Assembly: GCF_030232585.1 (NCBI RefSeq) | Contig: NZ_JASPJX010000001.1 | Coordinates: forward strand, 1 to 64,000 | Reading direction: 5' to 3' | Origin: Corynebacterium sp. MSK008 | Lineage (GTDB): Bacteria; Actinomycetota; Actinomycetes; Mycobacteriales; Mycobacteriaceae | DNA: 64,000 nucleotides | In this document: in pieces, positions 9,176 to 18,359 of the stretch | Numbering within the stretch: position 1 is the first letter of the stretch | Layout of the letters: the number at the start of each line of letters is the position of its first letter | The notes under the pieces: generated by a model | What the model was told of the DNA's origin: nothing | What the model saw: the letters and a program-made list of their open reading frames with translations, nothing else | Databases searched by the model: none | Made by a program: the position numbers and the translations under genes

Positions 9176-10474
9176 GTGCGTATTCTTCTCGTCACCCAGT
9201 ATTGGTACCCAGAAAATGGAGTACCGCAACGACGTTGGTCTTGGCTTGCAAAGATGCTCATCGATGCCGGGCATGAAGTTTGCGTGGTTGCACCGCCACC
9301 GCGGAACAGTCATTCTGTCGACACCACGGGTGACAGTACACAGACGCGGAAGATGCCTTATAAAGGGACAGAAGGCGAGACTATCTTCCGTAGTTCCGCG
9401 TACCGGGTAGGCGATTCGATTACGTCGAAGGCTGCTAGCCAGCTCCTGATTGCTCTTTCGCAAGTTCGCACGCTCATTAGGAACAGGAAGCAAATTGAGC
9501 CGGATCTTGTTATAGGGACGGTTCCCGCTTTGCCAACCGCGGGGGTTACGTGGGTGGCCGCGAAAATTTTCGATCGCCCCTACGTTATCGACCTCCGAGA
9601 TGCGTGGCCAGACCTCATGGGGCAAGCTTCGTCCTGGAATGCTGAAGTCGGGGACCCGTCGATCCGAGAGAAGCTGGCAAAGAACGGACCTCTTCAGCTC
9701 GTCACTCGAGTGTCCACGAAGGTACTGAATTCTCTCCTGCGGGGAGCAAGGGCGATTTTAGTCACCTCGAGCACCTTGAAGGCCTCTTTGGAGTCTCGCC
9801 GTGAATTGTCTACGCGAGGAAATAGCCCCGAAGTGGTAGTAATTCGAAATGTCTTTCCAGTAGCTAGTCAGCCGACGGAAGATAGAGGGAGTCACCGCAA
9901 GAGTGGCCACTTAAACGTACTGTATGCAGGGACAATAGGCCGCGCGCAAAACCTGCAGAATGCCTTGGAAGCTGCCAAGCTGGCTAAACAACGGGGGCTC
10001 CAAGTTCATATGATTTTTGTGGGCGCAGGTGCAGCCCGTGAGTTGCTTCAGGAGAAGGCTCAGGAGTTTGGTGTCGACGCGCGTTTTATTCGTCTGAAAC
10101 CAGCAGAACTCTTGAACGCGTATTACGACTGGGCTGACACAGCGCTGGTGCATTTGGCCGAATGGGAACCGCTGCGACGCACAGTGCCGTCCAAGACGTA
10201 TGAGTTACTTTTTAACCGGATTCATATTTCGGGGGTTGTGGAGGGGGAGGCCGCTGATCTTATCTCAAGCCTGGGCGGCGGAGACGTTGTCCCACCGCAG
10301 GATCCATCGGCGCTCGCAAATCTATGGGTGTCGCTCGGAAATAACCCACAGCGTCTCAGTGTCGGAACCACTGGCCGTGATTGGGTGATTCGGGAGCGTG
10401 AAGAAAAGACACCTGTGCGATTGCTGCAGATACTGCAGCAGATCGAAGCATCGGATGGTAATGCGTCCAGCTAG
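9176..10474 (+). CDS. glycosyltransferase, GT4 family (WbuB-like)
   Basis: A 432-aa GT-B glycosyltransferase. It starts at GTG (MRILLVTQYWYPENGVPQRRW), with GGAGG and AGGA upstream. The N-terminal domain has HEVCVVAPPP and VIGTVPALPTAGVTWVAAKIF...YVIDLRDAWPD; the C-terminal nucleotide-binding domain has VLYAGTIGRAQNLQNALEAAK and VPSKTYELLFNRIHISGVVEGEAADLI. This resembles WbuB/WcaI-type transferases of O-antigen and capsule loci. It starts 39 bases after the tRNA, is first in a run of three + strand transferase genes, and is lower in GC than the core genes. Confidence 0.85.
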   Translation: MRILLVTQYWYPENGVPQRRWSWLAKMLIDAGHEVCVVAPPPRNSHSVDTTGDSTQTRKMPYKGTEGETIFRSSAYRVGDSITSKAASQLLIALSQVRTLIRNRKQIEPDLVIGTVPALPTAGVTWVAAKIFDRPYVIDLRDAWPDLMGQASSWNAEVGDPSIREKLAKNGPLQLVTRVSTKVLNSLLRGARAILVTSSTLKASLESRRELSTRGNSPEVVVIRNVFPVASQPTEDRGSHRKSGHLNVLYAGTIGRAQNLQNALEAAKLAKQRGLQVHMIFVGAGAARELLQEKAQEFGVDARFIRLKPAELLNAYYDWADTALVHLAEWEPLRRTVPSKTYELLFNRIHISGVVEGEAADLISSLGGGDVVPPQDPSALANLWVSLGNNPQRLSVGTTGRDWVIREREEKTPVRLLQILQQIEASDGNASS

Positions 10475-11888
10475 ATACTGCCAGCTTTTTCTATCTGCGA
10501 TGGCGACGGACTTCTTGTCGGGGCCTAAGCCGTTTCTGCGGAAAGTCTTCGTAAAAATTGGCCGAAAACTCCAGGATTGTGGTTTCAGGTTGCCTGTTCC
10601 CTTGGAGAGCATTTCTCGTGCGGGAGTTCCGGACACTACCTCCTGGAAAGACTTTTACGATCCAATTTTTCCATCAAATATTCGGCAGCCTAGTGGCGAA
10701 GCTCGAGTCCTGTATTTTGTCAATAGTGCGCAGCCGTACACAGTTAGTGGATACACGGTGCGTACTCAAAAACTTCTCCACGAACTTAGGCGGCAAGATC
10801 TAGCTGTCTACCCAGCTACAAGAATGGGATATCCGGCGACAATTGGCGTAGTTCCCACACAGAAATCCGTTTCGGTTGACGGCATCGATTACTTCTTGTT
10901 GCTACCCAGCCGGATGTCTTTGCGAAGAGGCAAGAATCGGCGTAAGGCCATTAATTTGCTTGCAGAGATAGCACGGCAGCTCGATATCACCCTGTTGCAC
11001 ACGACAACAGACTTCAGGAATGCAAGCTTGATCAGCGAGGTCGCTCGGATCCTTGGGATCCCATGGGTTTACGAAGTGCGCGGGGAGCGCGACAAAACAT
11101 TGGAGTTAGAAAACTCGGGACAAAGAAGTAGGGATTTTCTCGCGGAGTTCAGGCGACGCGAAACCCTAGCTATGCAATCGGCTTCTACAGTCCTTGTGCT
11201 CAGCGACGTGTCACGGCGTCGCGTTGAAGAACGCGGAGTTCCGAAGGACAACATTTACGTTGTTCCGAATGGATTCGATCGCGATGAGGCCATAGAAGTC
11301 CCTAGCAAGGACTTCGCAAGGAAAAATATCGGGATCCCGTCGAGCACAAAGCTGATTGGGACAATCACCTCGGTCGTTGACTATGAGGGGCTCGATTCGC
11401 TTGTCTTAGCGTTGGAATTCCTTGATGAAGACACCAAAGCATTGATAGTCGGTAGCGGCTCTGAACTTCCTGCCCTGAAACTCTTAGCGGAGAAGAGGGG
11501 GTTAACAGATCGAGTTGTTTTTGCAGGCAAGCAAGACCCCAAAGCTATTCCTGTGTGGTGTGCTGCATTAGACGTGTTTGTGTTGCCACGAAGAGACTAT
11601 GAAGTTTGCAGGGCAGTCACCCCGCTTAAACCGATGCTTGCGATGGGAATGAAGATCCCAGTGGTTGCCTCCGATCTTCCCGCGGTTAGAGAAGCTACTG
11701 GTGAGTTGGCTTTGTATGTTCCACCCGATGATCCTAAAGCATTGAGCGAAGCGATCCGGAAGGCACTTGTGGACCCAGACCACTTTTATGGTCATCGGCT
11801 GGAGGCCTTCTTGGATATGCGGACATGGCAGTCCAGTGCTGAACGACTGATCCAAGCTTACGAGGAGACACTCTCGCCTGACGCGTAG
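10455..11888 (+). CDS. glycosyltransferase, GT4 family
   Basis: About 477 aa. After a ~70-residue N-terminal extension, the protein has a GT-B fold: VLYFVNSAQPYTVSGYTVRTQKLL (glycine-rich acceptor loop), LLHTTTDFRNASLI, IPWVYEVRGERDKTLE, VYVVPNGFDRDEA-like and LIGTITSVVDYEGLDSLVLALEFL, then VFVLPRRDYEVCRAVTPLKPMLAMGMKIPVVASDLPAVRE (the E(x7)E-type donor loop region). The start is uncertain: ATG at 10455 or 10461 overlaps the end of the upstream gene by 14 to 20 bases, ATG at 10500 avoids overlap, and none has a strong ribosome site. Confidence 0.8.
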   Translation: MVMRPARYCQLFLSAMATDFLSGPKPFLRKVFVKIGRKLQDCGFRLPVPLESISRAGVPDTTSWKDFYDPIFPSNIRQPSGEARVLYFVNSAQPYTVSGYTVRTQKLLHELRRQDLAVYPATRMGYPATIGVVPTQKSVSVDGIDYFLLLPSRMSLRRGKNRRKAINLLAEIARQLDITLLHTTTDFRNASLISEVARILGIPWVYEVRGERDKTLELENSGQRSRDFLAEFRRRETLAMQSASTVLVLSDVSRRRVEERGVPKDNIYVVPNGFDRDEAIEVPSKDFARKNIGIPSSTKLIGTITSVVDYEGLDSLVLALEFLDEDTKALIVGSGSELPALKLLAEKRGLTDRVVFAGKQDPKAIPVWCAALDVFVLPRRDYEVCRAVTPLKPMLAMGMKIPVVASDLPAVREATGELALYVPPDDPKALSEAIRKALVDPDHFYGHRLEAFLDMRTWQSSAERLIQAYEETLSPDA

Positions 11889-11933
11889 TTCAGAATGAGA
11901 CGATAGATGCCAAAACGTAAAGGAGTAACCGCG

Positions 11934-13832
11934 ATGGTCAATTTTCGAGAACAAGCGCGTTCGGTGGGCGACGACATGTCGCGCTTCGTGAATGTCATGC
12001 GAAGGCAGGGTGCGCGGAAAGCAGCAGAAAAGGCTGCCTTCGCTCTGTCGCGACGCATTGCCCCGAAGTCTTTTGGTGAGTGGTCTGACGTTGAAGAGAT
12101 CACTCCTGCGATCAACCCGAGAAAACCTTTTAAGAAAATAACGGTTGGATCGATTTTGGATGAGTTTTCCGAACGAGCGTGGGGGTACGAGTTTGACCTG
12201 CGCCCAGTGAATCCTGGCGAGTCCTTTGTACTCAATGCACAAAGCGGCGAGCGACCATTCGAGCTACTTTTCGTCGAATCCGCGTGGAATGGCAATGGAG
12301 GCAAGTGGCGGTATCAGCTGACTGGAGAAAACGCGCCGTCTCCAGCTCTGAAGGAATTGGTGGATTGTTGCAAAGCTAGCGGTATTCCGACGGTTTTCTG
12401 GAATAAGGAAGATCCGGCTCACTTCGACGACTTCATCAAAACGGCGGAACTCTTCGATTTCGTGTTCACGACAGACGCAAACTTGGTCCCGCAGTATGAG
12501 GCCGCTTTGCCAAGTGTAAAAGTCGGCGTCCTACCGTTCGCTGCTCAGCCAGTTCTTCATAACCCGATTTTGAAAGCAGGGGAGGAACGCCGGGGCGACA
12601 TCGCATTCGCCGGCACGTATTTTGCGCATAAATTTGAATCACGCCAACAACAGATCGCACTTGTTTTAGACGCTGCGGTGCGAGCATCTCGAAGCCTTAA
12701 GGACGGTTTAGTAGTCTTTTCCCGCTTTGCAGGGAAAGAAGATAAATACCAGTTTCCCTCAGAATACGAGCGCTATGTAGAAGGTGCGTTGCCGTACAAC
12801 AAGATGTTGTCGGCCTTCAAGAGGTTTAAGGTTGTTCTAAACGTCAACACGATCACACAAAGCCCTACGATGTGCAGCCGTCGTATTTTTGAAGCGGGTG
12901 CGTCCGGTGCGGTGGTCGTTTCAACTGACAGTGTCGCTTTACATGAAATGTTCAGCGAAGATGAGGTCCCAATCATCCGCGATGTGGAGGGAGGCAGCTA
13001 TTTGCTTCGACGCATCGTCAATTCCCCAGAAGTTAGGGATCGAATCAGCCACAGGGCACAACGGAAGATTTGGGAGAACCACACCTATACCGATCGCGCC
13101 TTCACTCTTCTTAATTCGATTGGATTAGTTGAAGAGCAAAGCGATGTTCGACCGAAAGTGTCGATTCTGGCTTCGACAAACCGCCCGCAACAGTTGAGCC
13201 ATCTCTTCTCACAGGTTGCGCGGCAACGTAATGTCGAAGTTGAGCTCATGATGATGCTTCATGGAATCGACGAACAACCGGACGCCGTCAGAGCGCAGTT
13301 TCCTGAGGGGGTGTCAGGACAGGTCTTTCAGGCGCCAAAGTCTTGGTCCCTCGGTAAATGTATGAACCACTTGGCGGCCGAGGCAACAGGCGACTTCATG
13401 GCCAAGTTTGATGACGACGACCTCTATTTTGAAAACTACCTGCGGGATCAGATCAACGCACTTGAGTACTCTGGTGCCGACATCGTAGGTAAGCGGGCAT
13501 CGTATTTGCACCATGGGCAGTCGGACAGTTTCTTACTCAGGAATCCAGACCACGAAATGTGTTTCACGGATTTTGTGGCAGGTCCGACACTAGTCTGGCG
13601 CCGCCAGGTAACTGAAGGGTTGGCGTTTCCGGATCGCACCAAGGGCGAAGACACGGGTTTTCTCAACGGTGCGGTCAAGAACGGATACACCATCTATTCC
13701 GCGGACCGCTTTAACTTCGTCCAGATGCGATCGCCTTCAGTAGCGCACACTTGGGAAGTCGACGACGAAGTCATCTTTGCGAATGCCCGGGTAATTGCGA
13801 TCGGATCGGGCATACTCAACGTCGAGTGTTAG
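11934..13832 (+). CDS. two-domain glycosyltransferase: CgeB-like GT fused to GT2
   Basis: A 632-aa protein. Residues ~85-400 resemble the CgeB/DUF3880 glycosyltransferases (ELLFVESAWNGNGG, PTVFWNKEDPAHFDDF, FTTDANLVPQY, DIAFAGTYFAHKFESR, CSRRIFEAGASGAVVVST). From ~405 a GT2 (GT-A) domain follows (VSILASTNRP, SWSLGKCMNHLAAEATGDFMAKFDDDDLYFENYL, with DDDD as the metal site). The two domains predict two sequential sugar transfers. ATG at 11934 is chosen because AAAGGAG lies 8 bases upstream; the ATG at 11907 precedes it. The stop overlaps the convergent ABC ATPase gene. The 891-aa protein at 18356 has the same architecture. Confidence 0.82.
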   Translation: MVNFREQARSVGDDMSRFVNVMRRQGARKAAEKAAFALSRRIAPKSFGEWSDVEEITPAINPRKPFKKITVGSILDEFSERAWGYEFDLRPVNPGESFVLNAQSGERPFELLFVESAWNGNGGKWRYQLTGENAPSPALKELVDCCKASGIPTVFWNKEDPAHFDDFIKTAELFDFVFTTDANLVPQYEAALPSVKVGVLPFAAQPVLHNPILKAGEERRGDIAFAGTYFAHKFESRQQQIALVLDAAVRASRSLKDGLVVFSRFAGKEDKYQFPSEYERYVEGALPYNKMLSAFKRFKVVLNVNTITQSPTMCSRRIFEAGASGAVVVSTDSVALHEMFSEDEVPIIRDVEGGSYLLRRIVNSPEVRDRISHRAQRKIWENHTYTDRAFTLLNSIGLVEEQSDVRPKVSILASTNRPQQLSHLFSQVARQRNVEVELMMMLHGIDEQPDAVRAQFPEGVSGQVFQAPKSWSLGKCMNHLAAEATGDFMAKFDDDDLYFENYLRDQINALEYSGADIVGKRASYLHHGQSDSFLLRNPDHEMCFTDFVAGPTLVWRRQVTEGLAFPDRTKGEDTGFLNGAVKNGYTIYSADRFNFVQMRSPSVAHTWEVDDEVIFANARVIAIGSGILNVEC

Positions 13833-14650
13833 CGGGAGGCAGTTTCGCTGGAAAGACGGATAGTGGGAGGGGTATAGGAAGCCGCTGTTTCGCGAATGAT
13901 TTTCTCAGCCTCGTCGTCCTTTCCGGTGGCTGCTCGGTTACTCCACACTCTGTACCGCTTCGTAAGCGACTCGGCGGGGCCGTCTGCGATGATTTCGCCT
14001 TCGTGAAGCCACAGCGCACGTGAACAATTGTCCTGAATCGTCTTTGCTCCGTGCGATACAAGGAAAACAGTGCCAGATTCCTCGAGGAATGAATCCATTC
14101 GTTTCTTAGCTTTTGAGGTGAAGGTTGAATCTCCTGTGGACAGAGCTTCATCCACGAGCAAGATTTCGGCACGCACTGATGTCGCGATGGAGAACTTCAG
14201 ACGGGCAGACATACCTGAGGAATAAGTACGCAGTGGCCGATCGATTGAATCCGTTAAGTCGGCCCATTCGATTACGGAGTCTTCTAGTTGCGCAACTTCG
14301 TCAGGATGCAGTCCCATGGCAAGCAAGCCGAGTCTTACGTTTTCCCTTCCAGTCAAAGCGCCTTGAAGGGCGGCTGACACGCCCAGGAGCCGTGGCTCAG
14401 CAGATACTCGTACGAGTCCAGACGTAGGAGACTCGTTTCCGGCGATGATCCGAAGCAGGGTAGATTTGCCTGAGCCGTTCTTGCCTAAAATGCCGACGGA
14501 TTCGCCACGGTAGGAGACGAACGAAACGGACTTCAAGGCGTCGACAGAAGTGGTCTTCCTTCCGAGTCCACGGATCGAGCCCGAAGACGTCAGGCGGTAG
14601 GTTTTAGACAAATCTCGTACAACAACGGTTGGTTTACCGGACACGGGCAT
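13829..14650 (-). CDS. polysaccharide ABC transporter ATP-binding protein (Wzt/TagH-like)
   Basis: A 273-aa ATPase of the ABC-2 polysaccharide export family, probably powering export of the glycan made by this locus. It has Walker A ILGKNGSGKSTLL, signature TYSSGMSARLKFSIA, Walker B EILLVDEAL and H-loop FLVSHG. It lacks the long C-terminal carbohydrate-binding domain of O-antigen Wzt proteins, so it resembles KpsT/TagH short forms. It overlaps the permease gene by 17 bases and is convergent with the CgeB-GT2 gene, sharing 4 bases. Confidence 0.88.
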   Translation of the reverse strand: MPVSGKPTVVVRDLSKTYRLTSSGSIRGLGRKTTSVDALKSVSFVSYRGESVGILGKNGSGKSTLLRIIAGNESPTSGLVRVSAEPRLLGVSAALQGALTGRENVRLGLLAMGLHPDEVAQLEDSVIEWADLTDSIDRPLRTYSSGMSARLKFSIATSVRAEILLVDEALSTGDSTFTSKAKKRMDSFLEESGTVFLVSHGAKTIQDNCSRALWLHEGEIIADGPAESLTKRYRVWSNRAATGKDDEAEKIIRETAASYTPPTIRLSSETASR

Positions 14651-15497
14651 ACCTTTCTTCAGCTTCCCAGAAGAAGATCAAACCGATAATGAGTAGACCA
14701 AATGTCCAAGCAGCGAGATAGAGCCACCGGCCGAGGGGAGGAACGGTTTGATAAATGGTTGCCTCGCGTACCGCTGTTAAGAACTGGTAGGCGGGATTTG
14801 CGAGCATGATGGACTGAATGGTCTCATTCGAATCGAATCGGTGGATGTCGAAGAACACGCCTGATACGAAGAACAAACCGCGAGTAAAAGTAGACACCAG
14901 AGCTTTCAAATCGGGAATGAATGCCGTAATTCTTGCGACGATCAACATTGCTCCTAGAGAGAACAAGTGGATCATAAGGAAAAAGACGGGCACCGTAAGG
15001 ACCGCAGGGCTAGGCGTCAGCCCGTGGTACAAAAACGCAATGAGAAGACCGACGATCGCTGGCGCGACGTTGTCGAGCAGCTGCTTGACAGTCAGTGAGA
15101 TGGGGAGCGCCGCCTTCGGGAATGAGAATGACGAGATCATTCCTTTCGAGCTTTGAATCAATCCAGCACCAGAATTCAGACCTCTAGTGATGAAGTTGAA
15201 GAAAATAACACCGATAACCAAGTACCCAATGAAATGGTCAATATTCTTTGAGATGTTGAGGACAACACCAAAGACAAGGATGTAAACGGCGGAATCAAGA
15301 ATCGGTTGAAGCACAATCCACGCCCGCCCGAGGTACATGTCTCTACCTCGTGAAAAAGCCTTGTTCCTAGCCTCAGCCCAAATAAAATGGCGGCGTTGCC
15401 AAAGTTGTGCGAGATATCTGCCTAGGCCTGGCCTGGCGCTAAGTCTCCTCAAATAGGTGTCATCGACCTCGATGACATTTTGTTGCACCGTACTCAC
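14634..15497 (-). CDS. polysaccharide ABC transporter permease (Wzm/TagG-like)
   Basis: A 287-aa ABC-2 type membrane protein with about six transmembrane segments (for example YILVFGVVLNIS, YLVIGVIFFNFI, AIVGLLIAFLYHGL, PVFFLMIHLFSLGAMLIV, LAAWTFGLLIIGLIFFW). The N-terminal cytoplasmic part (RHFIWAEARNKAFSRGRDMYLGRAWIVLQPILDSAVY) is typical of teichoic acid and O-antigen permeases. It starts at GTG with GAGGA 6 bases upstream. With its ATPase partner it forms a two-gene operon read against the surrounding transferase genes, from the divergent promoter region 15498-15658. Confidence 0.88.
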   Translation of the reverse strand: MSTVQQNVIEVDDTYLRRLSARPGLGRYLAQLWQRRHFIWAEARNKAFSRGRDMYLGRAWIVLQPILDSAVYILVFGVVLNISKNIDHFIGYLVIGVIFFNFITRGLNSGAGLIQSSKGMISSFSFPKAALPISLTVKQLLDNVAPAIVGLLIAFLYHGLTPSPAVLTVPVFFLMIHLFSLGAMLIVARITAFIPDLKALVSTFTRGLFFVSGVFFDIHRFDSNETIQSIMLANPAYQFLTAVREATIYQTVPPLGRWLYLAAWTFGLLIIGLIFFWEAEERYARVR

Positions 15498-15658
15498 GTT
15501 TTTCCTCAGCTAACAATTCGCGTTGGTCTTGTAATTCACGACCATAATCTAGACTTCTTTCGCCGATCGTCCCAAAAGAGGGAAATGAGTTGGGGGCTAG
15601 TAGGATTATTCAAACTTTTTCGATTTCAACCAGTTTGCTCTAGTGCGTGAGGACAGAA
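15498..15658. promoter_or_regulatory. AT-rich divergent promoter region between the ABC exporter and the DUF6270 operon
   Basis: This 161-bp non-coding region separates divergent start codons and is clearly AT-richer than the flanking genes, with -10-like hexamers on both strands (for example TAGATT on the - strand near 15550). Exact promoters cannot be fixed by eye. Confidence 0.35.
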
Positions 15659-16387
15659 GTGACATCACCGAAATACAGTCTGCTCATTGTTGGCGGCTGC
15701 GTTAGTCGCGACACGGTCGACCCTCTTCTAGGAAAGTCCCTTGAGCTCAAGCGGTACGTAGCACGTCAATCCTTCATCTCTGCCGGCACTGATGCAACGA
15801 AACTGGTTCCCAAAGTTGACCTGCGCAGTCAATTTCAGCGTCGAATGCTCGAAGCTGATCTTGCAGGCTCGCTATTTCGTGATGTCGAAGAAAATTCGGA
15901 AGTCGACTTGGTGCTGTGGGATTTGAATGTTGAACGGCTCGGCGCTTGGCAATTCGATGTGGACACGTTTGTTACAGACAGTGGTGAGTTCAGGCGGATG
16001 GAGAACTACAGCAGCATCACCACTGGTGTTCCCCATATCGACTTCGGCGAAGAGGATCACTTCCGAATCTGGAAGGAGCGATTCTTCCAGTTCAAGGACG
16101 TGCTCCAAAGGAACGGGCTAGTTGAAAAGACGCTACTGTTAGCTCCTGACTGGGCTTTGGTTGATGAAACTGGTGAGACTGTTGGATTGTTTGAGGCAGT
16201 CAAGGCTGGTGCGTATAACGCGATCTACCGGCGGTACTGGGACTTTGCGGAGGCAAACGGATTTGAGGTTCTGCGGATGCAAGATACAGTCGCTGATTCC
16301 AATCACAAGTGGGGGCCTGCGCCGTTTCACTACACTGAAGGCGTATATGACGTTTTCCGGGAAACCATAATGGGGAAATTGGCATAA
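15659..16387 (+). CDS. DUF6270-like protein
   Basis: A 242-aa cytoplasmic protein with the N-terminal signature LLIVGGCVSRDTVDPL, which matches the GSCVSRD motif of DUF6270 proteins found in bacterial glycan loci; biochemical function unknown. The GCVSRD start and DLVLWDLNVERLG recall SGNH-type folds, but this is inference. GTG at 15659 is preferred because GAGG lies 6 bases upstream; GTG at 15647 lies before it. The stop and the start of the next gene overlap by one base (TAATG), so it is coupled to the asparagine-synthetase-like gene. Confidence 0.7.
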   Translation: MTSPKYSLLIVGGCVSRDTVDPLLGKSLELKRYVARQSFISAGTDATKLVPKVDLRSQFQRRMLEADLAGSLFRDVEENSEVDLVLWDLNVERLGAWQFDVDTFVTDSGEFRRMENYSSITTGVPHIDFGEEDHFRIWKERFFQFKDVLQRNGLVEKTLLLAPDWALVDETGETVGLFEAVKAGAYNAIYRRYWDFAEANGFEVLRMQDTVADSNHKWGPAPFHYTEGVYDVFRETIMGKLA

Positions 16388-17964
16388 TGCCCATTCGCAG
16401 CATTCTGAAGTGCGTCGCCACTTGGTGGCCTTTTGAGTCGTTATACCGACGTGTGAGACCTGTGAAAACGAAGGTTTCGGCGTACCGGCAACGTGGTAGA
16501 TCGTCTCGAGGAGCTGCCTTGGTTCCACGATTTCGCAGAATCGATGATGAGGTAACACCGTTTGGTAGGGGATACCTCATTTCTAGAGGTGAGGAGCCGC
16601 ATTTTGTGCCTAGCGGGTGGGCACATCTTTCCATCCGTGACCTCGATCTCTGGCATGACGAGCGGTTGCCCGTAGAAATCTGTGCACCAGACGATTTCGA
16701 GTGGTCTGCGATCCTCATCGGCACAGCGATTGATTCAGATTTGCATTCGAGTAACCATTCCGAAATTTGTCGCAGGCTCATAGAAGCGGCGAGCAGCGGC
16801 TCGGGATTTCGGGCATTGGACGAGTATGTCACGTGGCTCGGAGGCAGGTTTGTAATTCTCATGGTCAACGGGGAGACCATGAGAATCTACGGAGATGCGA
16901 CCGCAAGTCGGTCATGTTTCTGGGGCGTAACGGAGCGTGGTTTTGTCGCATCGTCACATTCGACCCTGACCGCCCGCGCTATCGATGTGGTGGCTACAGA
17001 CAGGTCGCGTTCGTTTCTAAATCACCCTGATTACAAGAGCCCCGCTGGAAAGTGGCTGCCCGGAGCAATGGCACCGCACGATGCGGTCTCAATGATCACA
17101 GCCAACTGTGTCTTGACGGTGAATAAGAACGAGGCGAAGCATTCCCGGTTCTTTCCTTCGGAGGGCTACTCACCAAAGAGACGTGACGCGTTCGAAACAG
17201 CACGTCAGGTGGAGGAAGAGCTTAACCGCCAACTCGAGCTCGGATTAGATAGCAGAAAGCCTTTCTATTTCGGGTTAACCGCGGGCTGGGACTCGCGAGT
17301 GTTTCTCAAAGCGACCCTCGATCGACTGCATGCATTGAATGCAATTGCATTCACCTACCACTCCTTCGATAAGAACCCATCCCACTCCAGAAATGACCTG
17401 ATAGCGGCTAGCCGCCTAGCCGTGGATTCTGACTTGCGGTTTTTGGTAATGGATTTGAAACCGTCCGATAAATCCAGTCGCTTCAGAAAAGCTTATGCAA
17501 AAACGTTTACAGGGTGGGCACGCTTCCCCGCATTGGCGGAGAACTTCTATAACGAACTTGACCATGACGGCCAGGTGGCGATTTTGCTAGGGCCAGAGGT
17601 AGGCACGGTTTTCTATCGTGAGAGGGATCCGTCGCTTCTGACTGCACGCGGCCTCGCTGCGAAGTTCACGCAGTCGTCCTTTGCAGAGAACACCGAATTG
17701 GTTCGCTATCTGGACTCATACATTAATTTCACTCAGCTTGAGATGAGTGAGCGCGCGACTTTCCACCCATTTGATCTCTTCTATTGGGAGAGCCGGTTGA
17801 GCTCGTGGGCTGCCGGAGGTTACGCGGAGTATGAAATGGCGTCCGATGTAATATTGCCTTTTAATACGAGGAGGATTCTCGTGCCGATGCTGGAGCAATC
17901 GTTTGAGGAGCGTCTGAGTAAGCGTGTCTATAAGATCATTTTGGATAAAATTGACCAGCAATAA
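16387..17964 (+). CDS. asparagine synthetase-like ligase, no catalytic N-terminal Cys
   Basis: A 525-aa protein. The central PP-loop ATP site (FGLTAGWDSRVFLKA, ~residue 296) marks the asparagine synthetase C-terminal domain, which adenylates a carboxyl group. The N-terminal ~220 residues keep a remnant of the glutaminase fold (WLGGRFVILMVNGETMRIYGD...RSCFWG) but do not begin with the Cys2 needed to hydrolyse glutamine. An N-terminus like this is known from beta-lactam synthetase-type enzymes. By inference it may activate a uronic acid carboxyl (for example ManNAcA) and join it to ammonia or another amine. It is coupled to DUF6270 (TAATG), and a second paralogue lies at 21028. Confidence 0.72.
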   Translation: MPIRSILKCVATWWPFESLYRRVRPVKTKVSAYRQRGRSSRGAALVPRFRRIDDEVTPFGRGYLISRGEEPHFVPSGWAHLSIRDLDLWHDERLPVEICAPDDFEWSAILIGTAIDSDLHSSNHSEICRRLIEAASSGSGFRALDEYVTWLGGRFVILMVNGETMRIYGDATASRSCFWGVTERGFVASSHSTLTARAIDVVATDRSRSFLNHPDYKSPAGKWLPGAMAPHDAVSMITANCVLTVNKNEAKHSRFFPSEGYSPKRRDAFETARQVEEELNRQLELGLDSRKPFYFGLTAGWDSRVFLKATLDRLHALNAIAFTYHSFDKNPSHSRNDLIAASRLAVDSDLRFLVMDLKPSDKSSRFRKAYAKTFTGWARFPALAENFYNELDHDGQVAILLGPEVGTVFYRERDPSLLTARGLAAKFTQSSFAENTELVRYLDSYINFTQLEMSERATFHPFDLFYWESRLSSWAAGGYAEYEMASDVILPFNTRRILVPMLEQSFEERLSKRVYKIILDKIDQQ

Positions 17965-18011
17965 CGTTGAGTGTGTCCAACCCCGACTGTTAAAGAGGAA
18001 GTATTAGCGGC

Positions 18012-18359
18012 GTGGCAGAACAAGTACGACCGGTCGATGATTTCGAATCATCTGAAGACGTAGCTGATCAAGTTCGGCGATTGACCGTCGAACTAGAGGA
18101 GACCTGCGACGCTCTGCTCTATGAGATTGATCGGGATAGAAAACTCCTTGCCGGAATTCAAAAGCGAGATCGCAAGATTGCGGAACTAAAACAGCGAGTC
18201 CGCGTCCTAGAAAAGAAGCTCGGCGTCCCCGATGAAGAGCGCGCTGGCTTGCCATTCCTACCGGATTCTTTGCGTGGCAAAGACGTACCGCGGGGGGTTT
18301 TGCAGATTAAGAAAAAGTATTGGGCAATGAGAAGCACTTTTAGGAAGGCAAAGAAGTGA
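18012..18359 (+). CDS. small coiled-coil protein in glycan operon
   Basis: A 115-aa protein from a GTG start (AAGAGGAAG upstream). Residues ~20-75 form heptad repeats (VRRLTVELEETCDALL, KRDRKIAELKQRVRVLEKKLG) predicted to be a coiled coil; the tail is basic. It overlaps the next gene by 4 bases. That gene also starts with a helical, coiled-coil-like segment (QLDRLAELEAKAEATKS), so the small protein may be its partner or scaffold. Family not recognised. Confidence 0.6.
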   Translation: MAEQVRPVDDFESSEDVADQVRRLTVELEETCDALLYEIDRDRKLLAGIQKRDRKIAELKQRVRVLEKKLGVPDEERAGLPFLPDSLRGKDVPRGVLQIKKKYWAMRSTFRKAKK